From positions 1 through 64,000 of the forward strand of contig NZ_OBMQ01000001.1 in assembly GCF_900217795.1 (NCBI RefSeq): a DNA stretch of 64,000 nucleotides. The letters are read 5' to 3'. Under the pieces are notes generated by a model that saw nothing but the letters and a program-made list of their open reading frames with translations, was not told where the DNA came from and did not search any database. Made by a program: the position numbers and the translations under genes. Origin of the DNA: Ureibacillus xyleni (GTDB lineage: Bacteria > Bacillota > Bacilli > Bacillales_A > Planococcaceae). This document shows positions 27,662 to 35,823 of this stretch, piece after piece; the stretch's first letter is position 1, and each line of letters begins with the position of its first letter.

Positions 27662-27692
27662 TAGAATGTCCAAGATGTACCAATTTTATTCA
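27662..27692 (-). promoter_or_regulatory. Forespore (sigma-G/F type) promoter of rsfA
   Basis: Minus strand TGAATA (27687-27692), 18-base spacer, CATTCTA (27662-27668), six of seven matches to the sigma-G -10 consensus CATACTA. Known rsfA genes are transcribed by forespore sigma factors. The remaining bases up to 27915 show nothing beyond a plus-strand AT-rich upstream region for the next gene. Confidence 0.6.
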
Positions 27693-27915
27693 TATATTTT
27701 TACAGAAAAAAGGATTTTTATAGGAAGTTTATTAATGAAACAATATAAATGGAGTAATAGTGTTGTGGAAATGTTTATGCTTGTTCAGACCTTTGACGGA
27801 AATGTTAGGTTTTTACTTGATGGGATATGATTTATTACGATAAAATAGCAATTGTGTTAAATGGGAATGATATAGTTAAAATAGAAATCAATCAATAGAA
27901 AGGGTTGTTGACAAA

Positions 27916-28143
27916 ATGGCAAACGAATTTAAAGTTTGCGATGAATGTCAGGCCGTTAATTTAAAAACGTTAATTCCGAAATTAAAACAATTAGATCCAG
28001 ATGCAACGATTGAAATTGGCTGTCATTCATATTGTGGTCCAGGACGTAAAAAAACATTTACTTTTGTAAATGGTAGACCTGTTAATGCATTAACTGAAGA
28101 AGAGTTAATGGAAAAAGTAAAGGCAAAATTAAAAGATAAATAA
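27916..28143 (+). CDS. DUF1450 family small protein
   Basis: A 75-residue protein with the DUF1450 pattern: [16 protein letters not shown] at the N-terminus and [24 protein letters not shown] in the middle. Four cysteines (two pairs) could bind a metal or cluster, but this is unproven. GGGTTG precedes the ATG. Monocistronic with its own terminator. Function unknown. Confidence 0.85.
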   Translation: MANEFKVCDECQAVNLKTLIPKLKQLDPDATIEIGCHSYCGPGRKKTFTFVNGRPVNALTEEELMEKVKAKLKDK

Positions 28144-28144
28144 T

Positions 28145-28186
28145 ATAGCTATCTCCTGCAGCAAGGAGATGGCTATATTTTTTTGT
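28145..28186 (+). terminator. Terminator of the DUF1450 gene
   Basis: ATAGC-ATCTCCT and AGGAGAT-GCTAT form a stem over a short loop followed by seven Ts. Confidence 0.9.
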
Positions 28187-28287
28187 GCCCAACGTTTGGA
28201 ATATGTAGAAATGCAAGTTCTTTATGAGAATATGATGTAATTATGACGAAACACTCTTATAATAGATAATAAGTTTATGGGAGTGAG

Positions 28288-29547
28288 GTGTCGACAGTGA
28301 GTCATTACGCAAATGCTAAATTAATAGAAGAAAAAGTATTTAAGGATCCTGTGCACCGTTATATCCATGTACGCGATCAAGTAATTTGGGATTTAATTAG
28401 CACGAAGGAATTTCAAAGGTTGCGCCGTATCAAACAGCTTGGCACTTCGTATCTAGTGTTCCACGGTGCAGAACATAGCCGATTTAATCATTCCCTTGGT
28501 GTTTATGAAATCGTGAGACGTATTGTCGATGATGTTTTTAGAGGCAGAGCGGAGTGGGATGACAATGAACGATTAGTAGTTCTGTGCGCGGCTTTGCTTC
28601 ATGATTTAGGTCATGGTCCATTTTCCCATGCCTTTGAAAAAGTATTCCATACAGATCACGAATATTTTACAAGGGAAATTTTATTAGGCGACACAGAAGT
28701 GAATGCAGTGTTACGAAAAGTTTCTGCAGATTTTGCTGAGAGAGTCGCATTAGTGATTGAGAAAAATTATACAAACCCATTGGCAGTAAGTCTTATTTCA
28801 AGTCAAATCGATGCGGATCGTATGGATTATTTACAACGAGATGCTTATTATACAGGAGTAAGTTACGGCCACTTTGACATGGAACGAATTTTAAGAGTCA
28901 TCCGTCCAAGACAAGGTCAAATTGTCTTTAAAGCGAGCGGCATGCATGCGATTGAAGATTATATTATGTCACGCTATCAAATGTATCTTCAAATCTATTT
29001 CCACCCGGTATCAAGAAGTGCGGAAGCCGTGTTAAATCAAGCATTAAAAAGAGCAAGAAAATTATATGATGAGGGGTATCAATTTAAGTTTGAACCGGCT
29101 CCTTTCATTTCCTTCTTTGAAAACAACGTAACATTAAAAGATTATTTAGCACTGGATGAAAATGTCTTATTGGCATATTTCCAGTTTTGGATGGAAGAAG
29201 AAGATTCGATATTAAAAGATTTATGCAGAAGATTTGTTAATCGAGATCTATTTGCTCACGTGGATTTAAATCCAGAAGAAGAACCAGAGCGATTTGCTTG
29301 GTTAGTAGAACAGGTGAGGTCGATGGGGTTAGATCCGGAATATTATATTAAACCAGACTCTACTTCTGATTTACCCTATGATTTTTATCGTCCGGGTTCA
29401 AAATCAACAAAGAAACCGATTTATTTAGAGATGCCGAGTGGGGAAATACGTGAGCTTTCTGAACAATCACACATCGTTTCCGCAATGGCCAATAATATTA
29501 AAGTAGATTATAAAGTTTACTATCCAAAAGAAATTTTATTTATATAA
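28288..29547 (+). CDS. ywfO: HD-domain phosphohydrolase (YwfO-like)
   Basis: Predicted metal-dependent nucleotide phosphohydrolase, related to dGTPases, of 419 residues. HD-motif residues are seen in HGAEHSRFNHSLG, AALLHDLGHGPFSH and SSQIDADRMDYLQRDAYYTG. B. subtilis ywfO has the same length and N-terminal pattern (DPVHRYIHV, FQRLRRIKQLGTS). GTG 28288 and GTG 28297 are both possible starts; GGGAG is four and GAGG eight bases away, so the second may be better. Confidence 0.9.
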   Translation: MSTVSHYANAKLIEEKVFKDPVHRYIHVRDQVIWDLISTKEFQRLRRIKQLGTSYLVFHGAEHSRFNHSLGVYEIVRRIVDDVFRGRAEWDDNERLVVLCAALLHDLGHGPFSHAFEKVFHTDHEYFTREILLGDTEVNAVLRKVSADFAERVALVIEKNYTNPLAVSLISSQIDADRMDYLQRDAYYTGVSYGHFDMERILRVIRPRQGQIVFKASGMHAIEDYIMSRYQMYLQIYFHPVSRSAEAVLNQALKRARKLYDEGYQFKFEPAPFISFFENNVTLKDYLALDENVLLAYFQFWMEEEDSILKDLCRRFVNRDLFAHVDLNPEEEPERFAWLVEQVRSMGLDPEYYIKPDSTSDLPYDFYRPGSKSTKKPIYLEMPSGEIRELSEQSHIVSAMANNIKVDYKVYYPKEILFI

Positions 29548-29552
29548 GTATG

Positions 29553-29638
29553 TGAACGCTTGCTCCTCTCTACAACTAGGAACTTCTTGCATTGAGCACA
29601 GAGTTTATGTAGTTGTTGTCGGAGTGAGCGAGCGTTCT
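29553..29638. repeat. Long imperfect hairpin between convergent genes
   Basis: GAACGCTTGCTC near the left end pairs with GAGCGAGCGTTC at the right end, with an inner ACAACTA/TAGTTGT arm, giving an imperfect stem over about 85 bases, then TTTCGCTTTTT. It probably works as a terminator; its GC-rich arms resemble other intergenic palindromes of this genome (30758-30900, 62443-62477). Confidence 0.65.
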
Positions 29639-29650
29639 TTCGCTTTTTAT

Positions 29651-29836
29651 TTATTTATCAATCGCACGTACGCCACCGTTTGCGTAATGATTTTTTGACA
29701 TTTCTTCAATAACAATCGTTACTGCTTCAGGTTTTGCATTTACTGTTTCAACAACTGCTTCTGTTACTCTTTCAACTAATGCTTTCTTTTGCTCGTCTGT
29801 ACGACCTTCTAATAATTTTACTGTTACGATTGGCAT
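29651..29836 (-). CDS. 4-oxalocrotonate tautomerase family protein
   Basis: A 61-residue tautomerase-superfamily protein. Pro1, exposed after removal of Met, is the catalytic base (MPIVTVKLLEGRTDEQK). The hexamer-forming family acts on small 2-hydroxy-dienoates or related keto-enol substrates; the physiological substrate in Bacillales is unclear. AGGAGG lies before the ATG. B. subtilis YwhB sits in the same neighbourhood. Confidence 0.92.
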   Translation of the reverse strand: MPIVTVKLLEGRTDEQKKALVERVTEAVVETVNAKPEAVTIVIEEMSKNHYANGGVRAIDK

Positions 29837-29906
29837 TTTGTGTCCTCCTTGGTGGATAATATTAGTGTATATTCATTATAATAGGCATATACGGAGGGAT
29901 TTATCA

Positions 29907-30425
29907 ATGGCTAATGAAGAAACGAAGAAACAAAAAATGGGCTTCACCATTATTAAAAACGATCCAACAGATGGGCATAAAGGGTTCGGAATTGGCTCTT
30001 TATCGTTGGAAAATGTTTCGCCTGTTTTTATTGATATACAAGAGAAACATGCATTTATTGATATTGGTGCTATGCATGCTAAAAGTGATGTAGAGCGTGG
30101 AATTAAATTTACAACCGATCGCGCGGATTCAGAGGGCGGAAAACCATATTGGCTTGTTTGGGTCACAATCGATTTTAGAGAAGAGGGTCCGTATTTTGCG
30201 GGGGTTACCGCATGTGAAATGGTCGTGAACCGTGAAAAGAGACGGGGCTACAAAATATTGGCAGATCATGTTAATAAAATGGATAAATCGATGAAACGAA
30301 AAATCATCGTTGACCATATGGATGAAGACTCTAAAAAAGTACTAGCGGATTTCCTAAAGTCTCATAATATTGAAATGTGGAATAATAGCGAGGAACAATT
30401 ACGAAATGATTTAACAGTAGGATAA
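29907..30425 (+). CDS. ywhD: YwhD family protein
   Basis: A 172-residue soluble protein matching the Bacillales YwhD family (GFTIIKNDPTDGHKGFG, SPVFIDI, AMHAKSDVERGIKFT). No catalytic motif is obvious and the function is unknown. ATG 29907 follows CGGAGGGA; the upstream open frame has no site. Order ywhB-ywhD-pbpG-speB is the B. subtilis one, supporting the call. Confidence 0.88.
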   Translation: MANEETKKQKMGFTIIKNDPTDGHKGFGIGSLSLENVSPVFIDIQEKHAFIDIGAMHAKSDVERGIKFTTDRADSEGGKPYWLVWVTIDFREEGPYFAGVTACEMVVNREKRRGYKILADHVNKMDKSMKRKIIVDHMDEDSKKVLADFLKSHNIEMWNNSEEQLRNDLTVG

Positions 30426-30571
30426 GTTTCAAACTTATTATTTTATTATTTAAGTGCCCGTCAATAGTTTTTTAATAAAATAAAATTACAAAATTGAACA
30501 AAGTGTGACATTTATTTGTTGCATTTAATCCGATATTGAAACTACCATTGAAAAAAAGTACACTAAATGTA

Positions 30572-30732
30572 GCTGACAATAGTGAGCTAGGACACTTGGC
30601 AAACCTAAGCTTGAGACTTATGCGGCATTTGTACAATCCCAAGCCGAATGCCCCATGATTCTCATGCTTTTGCTTGCCATAAAAAAGCTTTCTCTTAATG
30701 ACGGTATATCCGTTTTAAGAGAAAGCTTTTTT
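30572..30732 (+). ncRNA. Candidate small structured RNA
   Basis: No gene is present between ywhD and the terminator, 250 bases on. TGAAAC (30537-30542) and TACACTA (30559-30565), spaced 16, resemble a forespore promoter. TGAGACTTATGCGGCATT (30612-30629) pairs with AATGCCCCATGATTCTCA (30647-30664) at 16 of 18 positions, with a 17-base loop. A strong hairpin (30681-30732) with a T tract ends it. No open frame of note lies inside. It could be a sporulation sRNA; it matches none of the RNA families I can recall. Expression is unproven. Confidence 0.45.
30681..30732. terminator. Strong bidirectional terminator
   Basis: AAAAAAGCTTTCTCTTAA and TTAAGAGAAAGCTTTTTT form a perfect 18-bp palindrome around a 16-base loop, with T tracts on both strands. 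It can end the plus-strand RNA candidate and minus-strand transcripts from pbpG. Confidence 0.9.
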
Positions 30733-30757
30733 GTTAATAATATTTTGTTTTGGAGTT

Positions 30758-30900
30758 GGGCGAACGCGCTCCGCTTTTCTGATTGTCTAGCTGCGGCGGC
30801 TAGCTCCTCGGTAACTTCGACTTCTTCCTGCGCGTGTAAACACGCTTGTCAGAAGTCTACAGTTACTTTCGGAGCTGAACGAGCCGCCTCCGCTTTTCTA
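30758..30900. repeat. GC-rich Bacillales-type intergenic repeat next to pbpG
   Basis: A GC-rich block in AT-rich surroundings. AGCTCC-CGGTAAC-GACTTCT and AGAAGTC-GTTAC-CGGAGCT form a long imperfect hairpin with a GCGTG/CACGC tip. Near-identical CTCCGCTTTTCT sequences (about 30769 and 30888) flank it. The pattern ATTGTCTAGCT plus GCTTTTCT is familiar from REP-like intergenic sequences in Bacillales. The right end contains the pbpG stop codon. A partial relative is at 62443-62477 (GAGCCGCCTTCGCTTTTC). Confidence 0.65.
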
Positions 30901-32946
30901 ATTTTTGAATGCTTCAAATGGGAATAGGTCCAAGAAGTCATTCCAAGAATCATCATCAAAGAATTCAAAGGATGAACATTTTTCTTTTGGTACATCTTCC
31001 GTTTTTACATAGACAAGACGTTGTTTTGGACAGGAATCGGTTGCAAGTTTCCCGGTTTCAATATCAATTACAACTCCTTCAACCCCTTTAGGAGGTTTAA
31101 AGTTTTCGTTTGGTGTTCCTTTATTGATAGTTTCCATAAAATCAATCCACACTTGTTTTGATGCAGCCATATCTTCTTGAACTGAAAGAGTTTTACCTTG
31201 GTCGTACCCATTCCATACACCAGCTGTCACATTTGGTGTGTAGCCGATTAGCCATTGATCGCTCACAGTTGTTCCTGATTTTGCCGCATACGTATGAGTC
31301 ATACGAGGGCGTAAGGAAACACCCGTTGCAGGGGAATAATCACTATATACAGGATCAAAAATTCCCGTCATCATATCGGTTAATAGAAACGCATCTTTTT
31401 CTGAAATGACTTGCTTTGATTTTGGTTTTTTATATTCGTAAACAGTTTCACCAGATGAATCTTTAATTGAAAGAATCGTTGTCGCTTTTCTCTCTTGACC
31501 ATTGGCGGCAATCATATTGAATGCATTTGTCAAATCGTATAGTGATGTTTCGATAGTGCCAAGCGCAATGGAAGGATTATCTGCATCTGTATAGTTCAAA
31601 TCAAATCTCTTTAACATATCGCGGTAGTGCTCATAGCCGATTTTCTCTAAAGTTTTCACTGCATAAATATTATCTGAAATGGCCATTGCTTGAGCTAACG
31701 ACATTTCACCGTCTGCATATTTACCATTTACATTTTGTGGTTTATATGTTGCCCGACCATTATCATAGGTAAAAATCGTTTCTCCTACATCTAAATAAGT
31801 GAGTGGAGAGAATCCATTTTCTAATGCAGCCGCATATAGAATGGGCTTAATAGAAGAACCAGGTTGACGCACAGCTTGGGTAACACGGTTAAATGAACTT
31901 TTCTCATAATCTCGTCCACCTACTAATGCGGTGACATGTCCATTCTCTACATCCATGCTGACAAAGCCAACTTGTAATTCACTATCAGGCATATTGTTCT
32001 TAACTGCTTCCTCTGCAGCTTTTTGATGTGCTTGGTTTAAGGTTGTTCGAATCTCCCATCCGCCTTCACGAATGTTGCGGTTTTCTTCTTCTAGTATTTT
32101 TTCAGCTTCTTGCCAAGCTGCATCTAGGAAGTAAGGTGCAACAGATTTTGTTGCTGCCCATTGTTCATTTTTTAGTACAAGATCTTCAGCGTTAGCACGT
32201 TGTTTTTCCTCACCTGAAATATAGTTTTGATCTTCCATTAATCCTAAAATAACTTTTTGACGGTTTATCGATTTTTCGTAATCATTAAGAGGAGAATAAA
32301 TGCTTGGGCCTTTTGGTATTCCTGCAAGTAGCGCGGATTCAGCTAATGTCAAATCACTGGCTGATTTTCCAAAGTAGTAGCGACTTGCTGCTTCAACTCC
32401 GTACATTCCGTGACCATAGTTAACAGTATTTAAATAACCTTCTAATATTTCATCTTTATCATAGAAAACTTCAAGTCTATAAGCATAAAAAGCTTCTTGA
32501 ATTTTTCTTGTCCATGTCTTATCTAAAGTTAAATAAAGGTTTCGAGCAAGTTGCATGGTAATCGTGCTTGCACCTTCAGCTTTACTTTGTGTCTTTAAAT
32601 CAGTTAATAAGGCACTAGCGATTCTTGAAAAGTCAAAGCCGTTATGTTTATAAAAATCTTTATCCTCAACTGCGACTGTCGCATCTAGTAAATAAGGGGA
32701 AACTTCATCAAGCTTAACCCAATATCTACGCTCAGCTGTAAAAAAATCACCAATTCTATTCCCATTACTATCTAAAAACACGGATGCCTTTGTTGCTGTA
32801 AGGGGTGGGGCACCAGCAATTTGAGCGTACAACCGTAATGCACCGAGCGACACGGCTATTGCACAAATAAAAGCAACAACCGTAAATGCACTATACTTCA
32901 TCCATTTAAGCCGTTTCCTCTTTTTGCGATAGCTTTGTCTTTTCAT
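30898..32946 (-). CDS. pbpG: Class A penicillin-binding protein (PbpG/YwhE-like)
   Basis: Bifunctional peptidoglycan glycosyltransferase/transpeptidase of 682 residues anchored by one N-terminal helix (about 18-40). The glycosyltransferase glutamate is Glu94 in AVEDKDFYKH, with ASTITMQLARN downstream. The transpeptidase has S-x-x-K at 364-367 (GSSIKP), SDN in AISDNIYAV and KSGTT. Neighbours ywhD and speB point to pbpG, whose B. subtilis product acts in forespore wall synthesis; other PBP1A-like roles remain possible. The N-terminus is very basic. No terminator-like gap separates it from the GC-rich repeat. Confidence 0.9.
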   Translation of the reverse strand: MKRQSYRKKRKRLKWMKYSAFTVVAFICAIAVSLGALRLYAQIAGAPPLTATKASVFLDSNGNRIGDFFTAERRYWVKLDEVSPYLLDATVAVEDKDFYKHNGFDFSRIASALLTDLKTQSKAEGASTITMQLARNLYLTLDKTWTRKIQEAFYAYRLEVFYDKDEILEGYLNTVNYGHGMYGVEAASRYYFGKSASDLTLAESALLAGIPKGPSIYSPLNDYEKSINRQKVILGLMEDQNYISGEEKQRANAEDLVLKNEQWAATKSVAPYFLDAAWQEAEKILEEENRNIREGGWEIRTTLNQAHQKAAEEAVKNNMPDSELQVGFVSMDVENGHVTALVGGRDYEKSSFNRVTQAVRQPGSSIKPILYAAALENGFSPLTYLDVGETIFTYDNGRATYKPQNVNGKYADGEMSLAQAMAISDNIYAVKTLEKIGYEHYRDMLKRFDLNYTDADNPSIALGTIETSLYDLTNAFNMIAANGQERKATTILSIKDSSGETVYEYKKPKSKQVISEKDAFLLTDMMTGIFDPVYSDYSPATGVSLRPRMTHTYAAKSGTTVSDQWLIGYTPNVTAGVWNGYDQGKTLSVQEDMAASKQVWIDFMETINKGTPNENFKPPKGVEGVVIDIETGKLATDSCPKQRLVYVKTEDVPKEKCSSFEFFDDDSWNDFLDLFPFEAFKN

Positions 32947-33261
32947 CCGTATTTCACCTCGTTTTTTTCATAGTAGTAGAAGTATTGACGTAAACTTACT
33001 CCTTTAATCGATTTTATACATAAAAAAACTGTTGCACTTTGTCTAAAAACATCTATACTTTTTTCCTGTATGTATAAACTATACGAAAAAAGTCGATGGA
33101 AGTTTCAGACTAGGTTTTACACGGAATTTTCAGGTTATTTTTCTATAATCACATAACTTAGTTAAATGGAAATTGACGATTTTTGAAAGACTTCCGCGAA
33201 AAATCATTAAAATATGGTAAAGTCACAATATTAAAGAAAATAAATTTAGTAGGTGAAAATT
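32947..33261. other. Divergent intergenic region between pbpG and speB
   Basis: About 315 AT-rich bases holding the promoters of pbpG (minus) and speB (plus). No box pair was convincing. An A-run/TTGCA segment at about 33025 shows no stable structure. B. subtilis has speE at this place; no trace of it was found. Confidence 0.5.
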
Positions 33262-34134
33262 ATGAGATTTGATGAAACATATTCTGGTAACGTTTTTATT
33301 AAAAGTCATCCAAACTACGAAGAATCAACAGCAGTACTTTACGGAATGCCAATGGATTGGACAGTAAGTTATCGTCCAGGTTCACGTTTTGGTCCTGCTC
33401 GTATTCGTGAAGTTTCAATTGGATTAGAAGAATATAGTCCATATTTAGATCGTGAATTAGACGATGTGAAGTATTTTGATGCAGGGGATATTCCGTTACC
33501 GTTTGGAAATGCACAAAAATCTTTAAATGAAATTGAAAACTTTGTAAAACGCGTATTAGACGATGGAAAAATTCCTGTTGGTATGGGTGGGGAACATTTA
33601 GTTTCTTGGCCTGTTATGAAAGCGGTTTATGAAAAATATAACGATTTAGCAATTATTCATTTTGATGCACACACAGATTTACGTACAGAATATGAAGGGG
33701 AACCATTATCTCACTCAACGCCTATTCGTAAAATTGCTGAACATATCGGACCAAAAAATGTGTATTCATTTGGAATTCGCTCTGGTATGAAAGAAGAATT
33801 CGAATGGGCACGTGAAAATGGGATGCATATTTCAAAATTTGAAGTGTTAGAACCATTAAAAGAAATTTTACCAACGTTAGCTGGACGTAATGTTTACGTT
33901 ACAATCGATATTGATGTACTAGACCCAGCCCACGCACCAGGTACTGGAACAGTTGATTGCGGAGGTATTACATCAAAAGAATTACTTGCATCAATCCACG
34001 CAATTGCTGGCAGTGATGTTAATGTAGTTGGTTTCGACTTAGTGGAAGTTGCACCAATTTACGATTCAAGCGAAATGACCGCTAATACCGCATCAAAATT
34101 AATCCGAGAAATGATTTTAGGATGGGTAAAATAA
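33262..34134 (+). CDS. speB: Agmatinase SpeB
   Basis: Hydrolyses agmatine to putrescine and urea. The 290-residue ureohydrolase carries the dimanganese motifs GMGGEHLVSWP, IIHFDAHTDLR and TIDIDVLDPAHAPGTG, and is strikingly similar to B. subtilis SpeB. ATG 33262 follows AGGTG and gives the MRFDE start of the family; a GTG three codons upstream is less likely. In B. subtilis speB follows spermidine synthase speE, which is absent here. Confidence 0.96.
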   Translation: MRFDETYSGNVFIKSHPNYEESTAVLYGMPMDWTVSYRPGSRFGPARIREVSIGLEEYSPYLDRELDDVKYFDAGDIPLPFGNAQKSLNEIENFVKRVLDDGKIPVGMGGEHLVSWPVMKAVYEKYNDLAIIHFDAHTDLRTEYEGEPLSHSTPIRKIAEHIGPKNVYSFGIRSGMKEEFEWARENGMHISKFEVLEPLKEILPTLAGRNVYVTIDIDVLDPAHAPGTGTVDCGGITSKELLASIHAIAGSDVNVVGFDLVEVAPIYDSSEMTANTASKLIREMILGWVK

Positions 34135-34226
34135 ATTTTAAGGTCTTCACCATGAACTAAAAAGCACCAGAGCATAGACCAAAGTTAAGAAGTAGTTCTA
34201 CAAAAACATCTAAAACGAGGTGCAAT

Positions 34227-35246
34227 ATGAATCAAGAATTTGAAAATGAAAAATTCGACGAGTGGTTTGAGGATGCATTTTATGAAAAAACAGATGAAAT
34301 AAATGAGCAGCTTTCTAGAGAAATTTTAATCTCAATGGTTGGGGATGTGAACTCTGGCAAATCATCCACAATCAATAGATTAATGGACGAAGATTTGGCA
34401 AGTGTCGGTGCGCAACCTGGTGAGACAGTGCATATTCAAAAATACGTCTATAAAGAAAATATTATTTTTGTAGATACACCTGGCTTAGATGACGTTGTGG
34501 AGGAAAACTCTGAAGTAACGAAGAAATACTACGAGCAATCAGACGTTGTATTATTCTTTTTAAATGCTGCGGGTACAGTACTATCGGAAAATGAACTAAA
34601 AAACTTCAAACAAATAGAAAAGATTACAAAAGATATCATTATTGTATTAAATAAAATTGATGCAGCAGATGATATTCCAAATCTGGTGAAATACATCCAA
34701 GACCATACAAATTATGGATATCCAGTTGTCCCGATTTCTTCGCGTACTGGAGAAAATATTTCAATGCTTCAGGCAAAGTTACTGGACGTACTGGAAAAAA
34801 AGTCTAAAGATATCCTAATGGCGCAAAACTTCAAAGACAAAAGCTCTGTTGCGAATAAATGGATTTTAGCAGCAGGAGCATCTGCCGCAGCTGTTGGGGC
34901 ATCACCAATTCCGGGTTCTGATTTTATTCCATTAACTAGTATTCAAGTTGGATTAATGATTAAGCTATCAACTCTTTATGACAAACCCGTTTCAAAAGAA
35001 AATGCAAAAGAGCTGTTAATTGCAACCGTTGTAGGGAACATCGGAAAAACGATTTTCCGCCAACTTGTTAAAATCATACCTGCAGCTGGATCTGTTGTTG
35101 GGGCGAGTGTAGCAGGTGCAACAACGATAGCGCTTGGCTATGCTGTAAAATATATGCACGAAAACGAAATCGAGCTAAAAGCAGAACATTTAAAAACTGT
35201 TTATGAGATGTTTTTGAAGAAGGAAAAGAGCAATCCAAGCATTTAA
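34227..35246 (+). CDS. Era-like GTPase with C-terminal DUF697 domain
   Basis: A 339-residue P-loop GTPase: G1 GDVNSGKSS (about residues 39-47), G3 DTPG, G4 NKID, G5 near SSRTG. The C-terminal part has the hydrophobic DUF697 segments (AAGASAAAVGASPIPGSDFIPLTSIQVGLM and PAAGSVVGASVAGATTIALGYAV), suggesting membrane association. It stands between speB and ywiB, which are closer in B. subtilis, so it is probably an insertion. Cellular role unknown; related proteins are linked with membrane stress or ribosome/membrane functions. RBS GAGG before ATG. Confidence 0.85.
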   Translation: MNQEFENEKFDEWFEDAFYEKTDEINEQLSREILISMVGDVNSGKSSTINRLMDEDLASVGAQPGETVHIQKYVYKENIIFVDTPGLDDVVEENSEVTKKYYEQSDVVLFFLNAAGTVLSENELKNFKQIEKITKDIIIVLNKIDAADDIPNLVKYIQDHTNYGYPVVPISSRTGENISMLQAKLLDVLEKKSKDILMAQNFKDKSSVANKWILAAGASAAAVGASPIPGSDFIPLTSIQVGLMIKLSTLYDKPVSKENAKELLIATVVGNIGKTIFRQLVKIIPAAGSVVGASVAGATTIALGYAVKYMHENEIELKAEHLKTVYEMFLKKEKSNPSI

Positions 35247-35249
35247 TAG

Positions 35250-35282
35250 AAAAATCCAAAGGCACTATGCTTTTGGATTTTT
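35250..35282 (+). terminator. Terminator of the GTPase gene
   Basis: AAAAATCCAAA and TTTGGATTTTT form an 11-bp stem over an 11-base loop and end in Ts. Confidence 0.85.
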
Positions 35283-35379
35283 ATTATGAACACACATTTT
35301 TTGCCGATTGTTGAACTTTAATTTATCTTTAATATATAATGTATAAGTTATAGTAAAGGTAGGCTGGAGTGACTACAAT

Positions 35380-35823
35380 ATGAATACGTTCGAAAAAAAC
35401 GTGAAAATCAAATTAAATTCTACCATTCGACCAACTGATGGAGAAACTGAGAACTATGAAATGTGGTTAAATGGCTCTTTTATTGAAAAGTCAGGAAAGG
35501 CTTATTTGCGTTATACTGAAGTGCATGAAGACCATACAGTTCGTACAACGGTAAAGATGGGTAGTGAACAAGCCCTGATTTTGCGAAATGGCGGGGTAAA
35601 CATGCGACTTCCATTTAACTGTGACCATATAGAAAATGGGCATTACGAAACTCAAATGGGTTCTTTGCCAATCAATACAAATACCCTTTCATTAATACAT
35701 GAAGAGAACAGTAAAGAAGATGTAGTTAGTGGCAGGTTTAAAGTCCAGTATGATCTCATTATTAGCGGTCAATCTGTTGGAAAATATACGTTGGAAATTC
35801 AATATTCGGAGGGACAATCATGA
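35380..35823 (+). CDS. ywiB: YwiB family protein (DUF1934)
   Basis: A 147-residue protein predicted as a small beta barrel (calycin-like) of the DUF1934 family. Stretches [33 protein letters not shown] and [20 protein letters not shown] are typical. Its stop overlaps the argS start (ATGA), the same pairing as ywiB-argS in B. subtilis, so it is cotranscribed with argS. Function unknown. Confidence 0.88.
   Translation: MNTFEKNVKIKLNSTIRPTDGETENYEMWLNGSFIEKSGKAYLRYTEVHEDHTVRTTVKMGSEQALILRNGGVNMRLPFNCDHIENGHYETQMGSLPINTNTLSLIHEENSKEDVVSGRFKVQYDLIISGQSVGKYTLEIQYSEGQS

Noticed and set aside
30655..30927. 90-residue plus-strand protein
   Set aside because: The frame runs through a terminator and the GC-rich repeat and overlaps pbpG; no ribosome-binding site.
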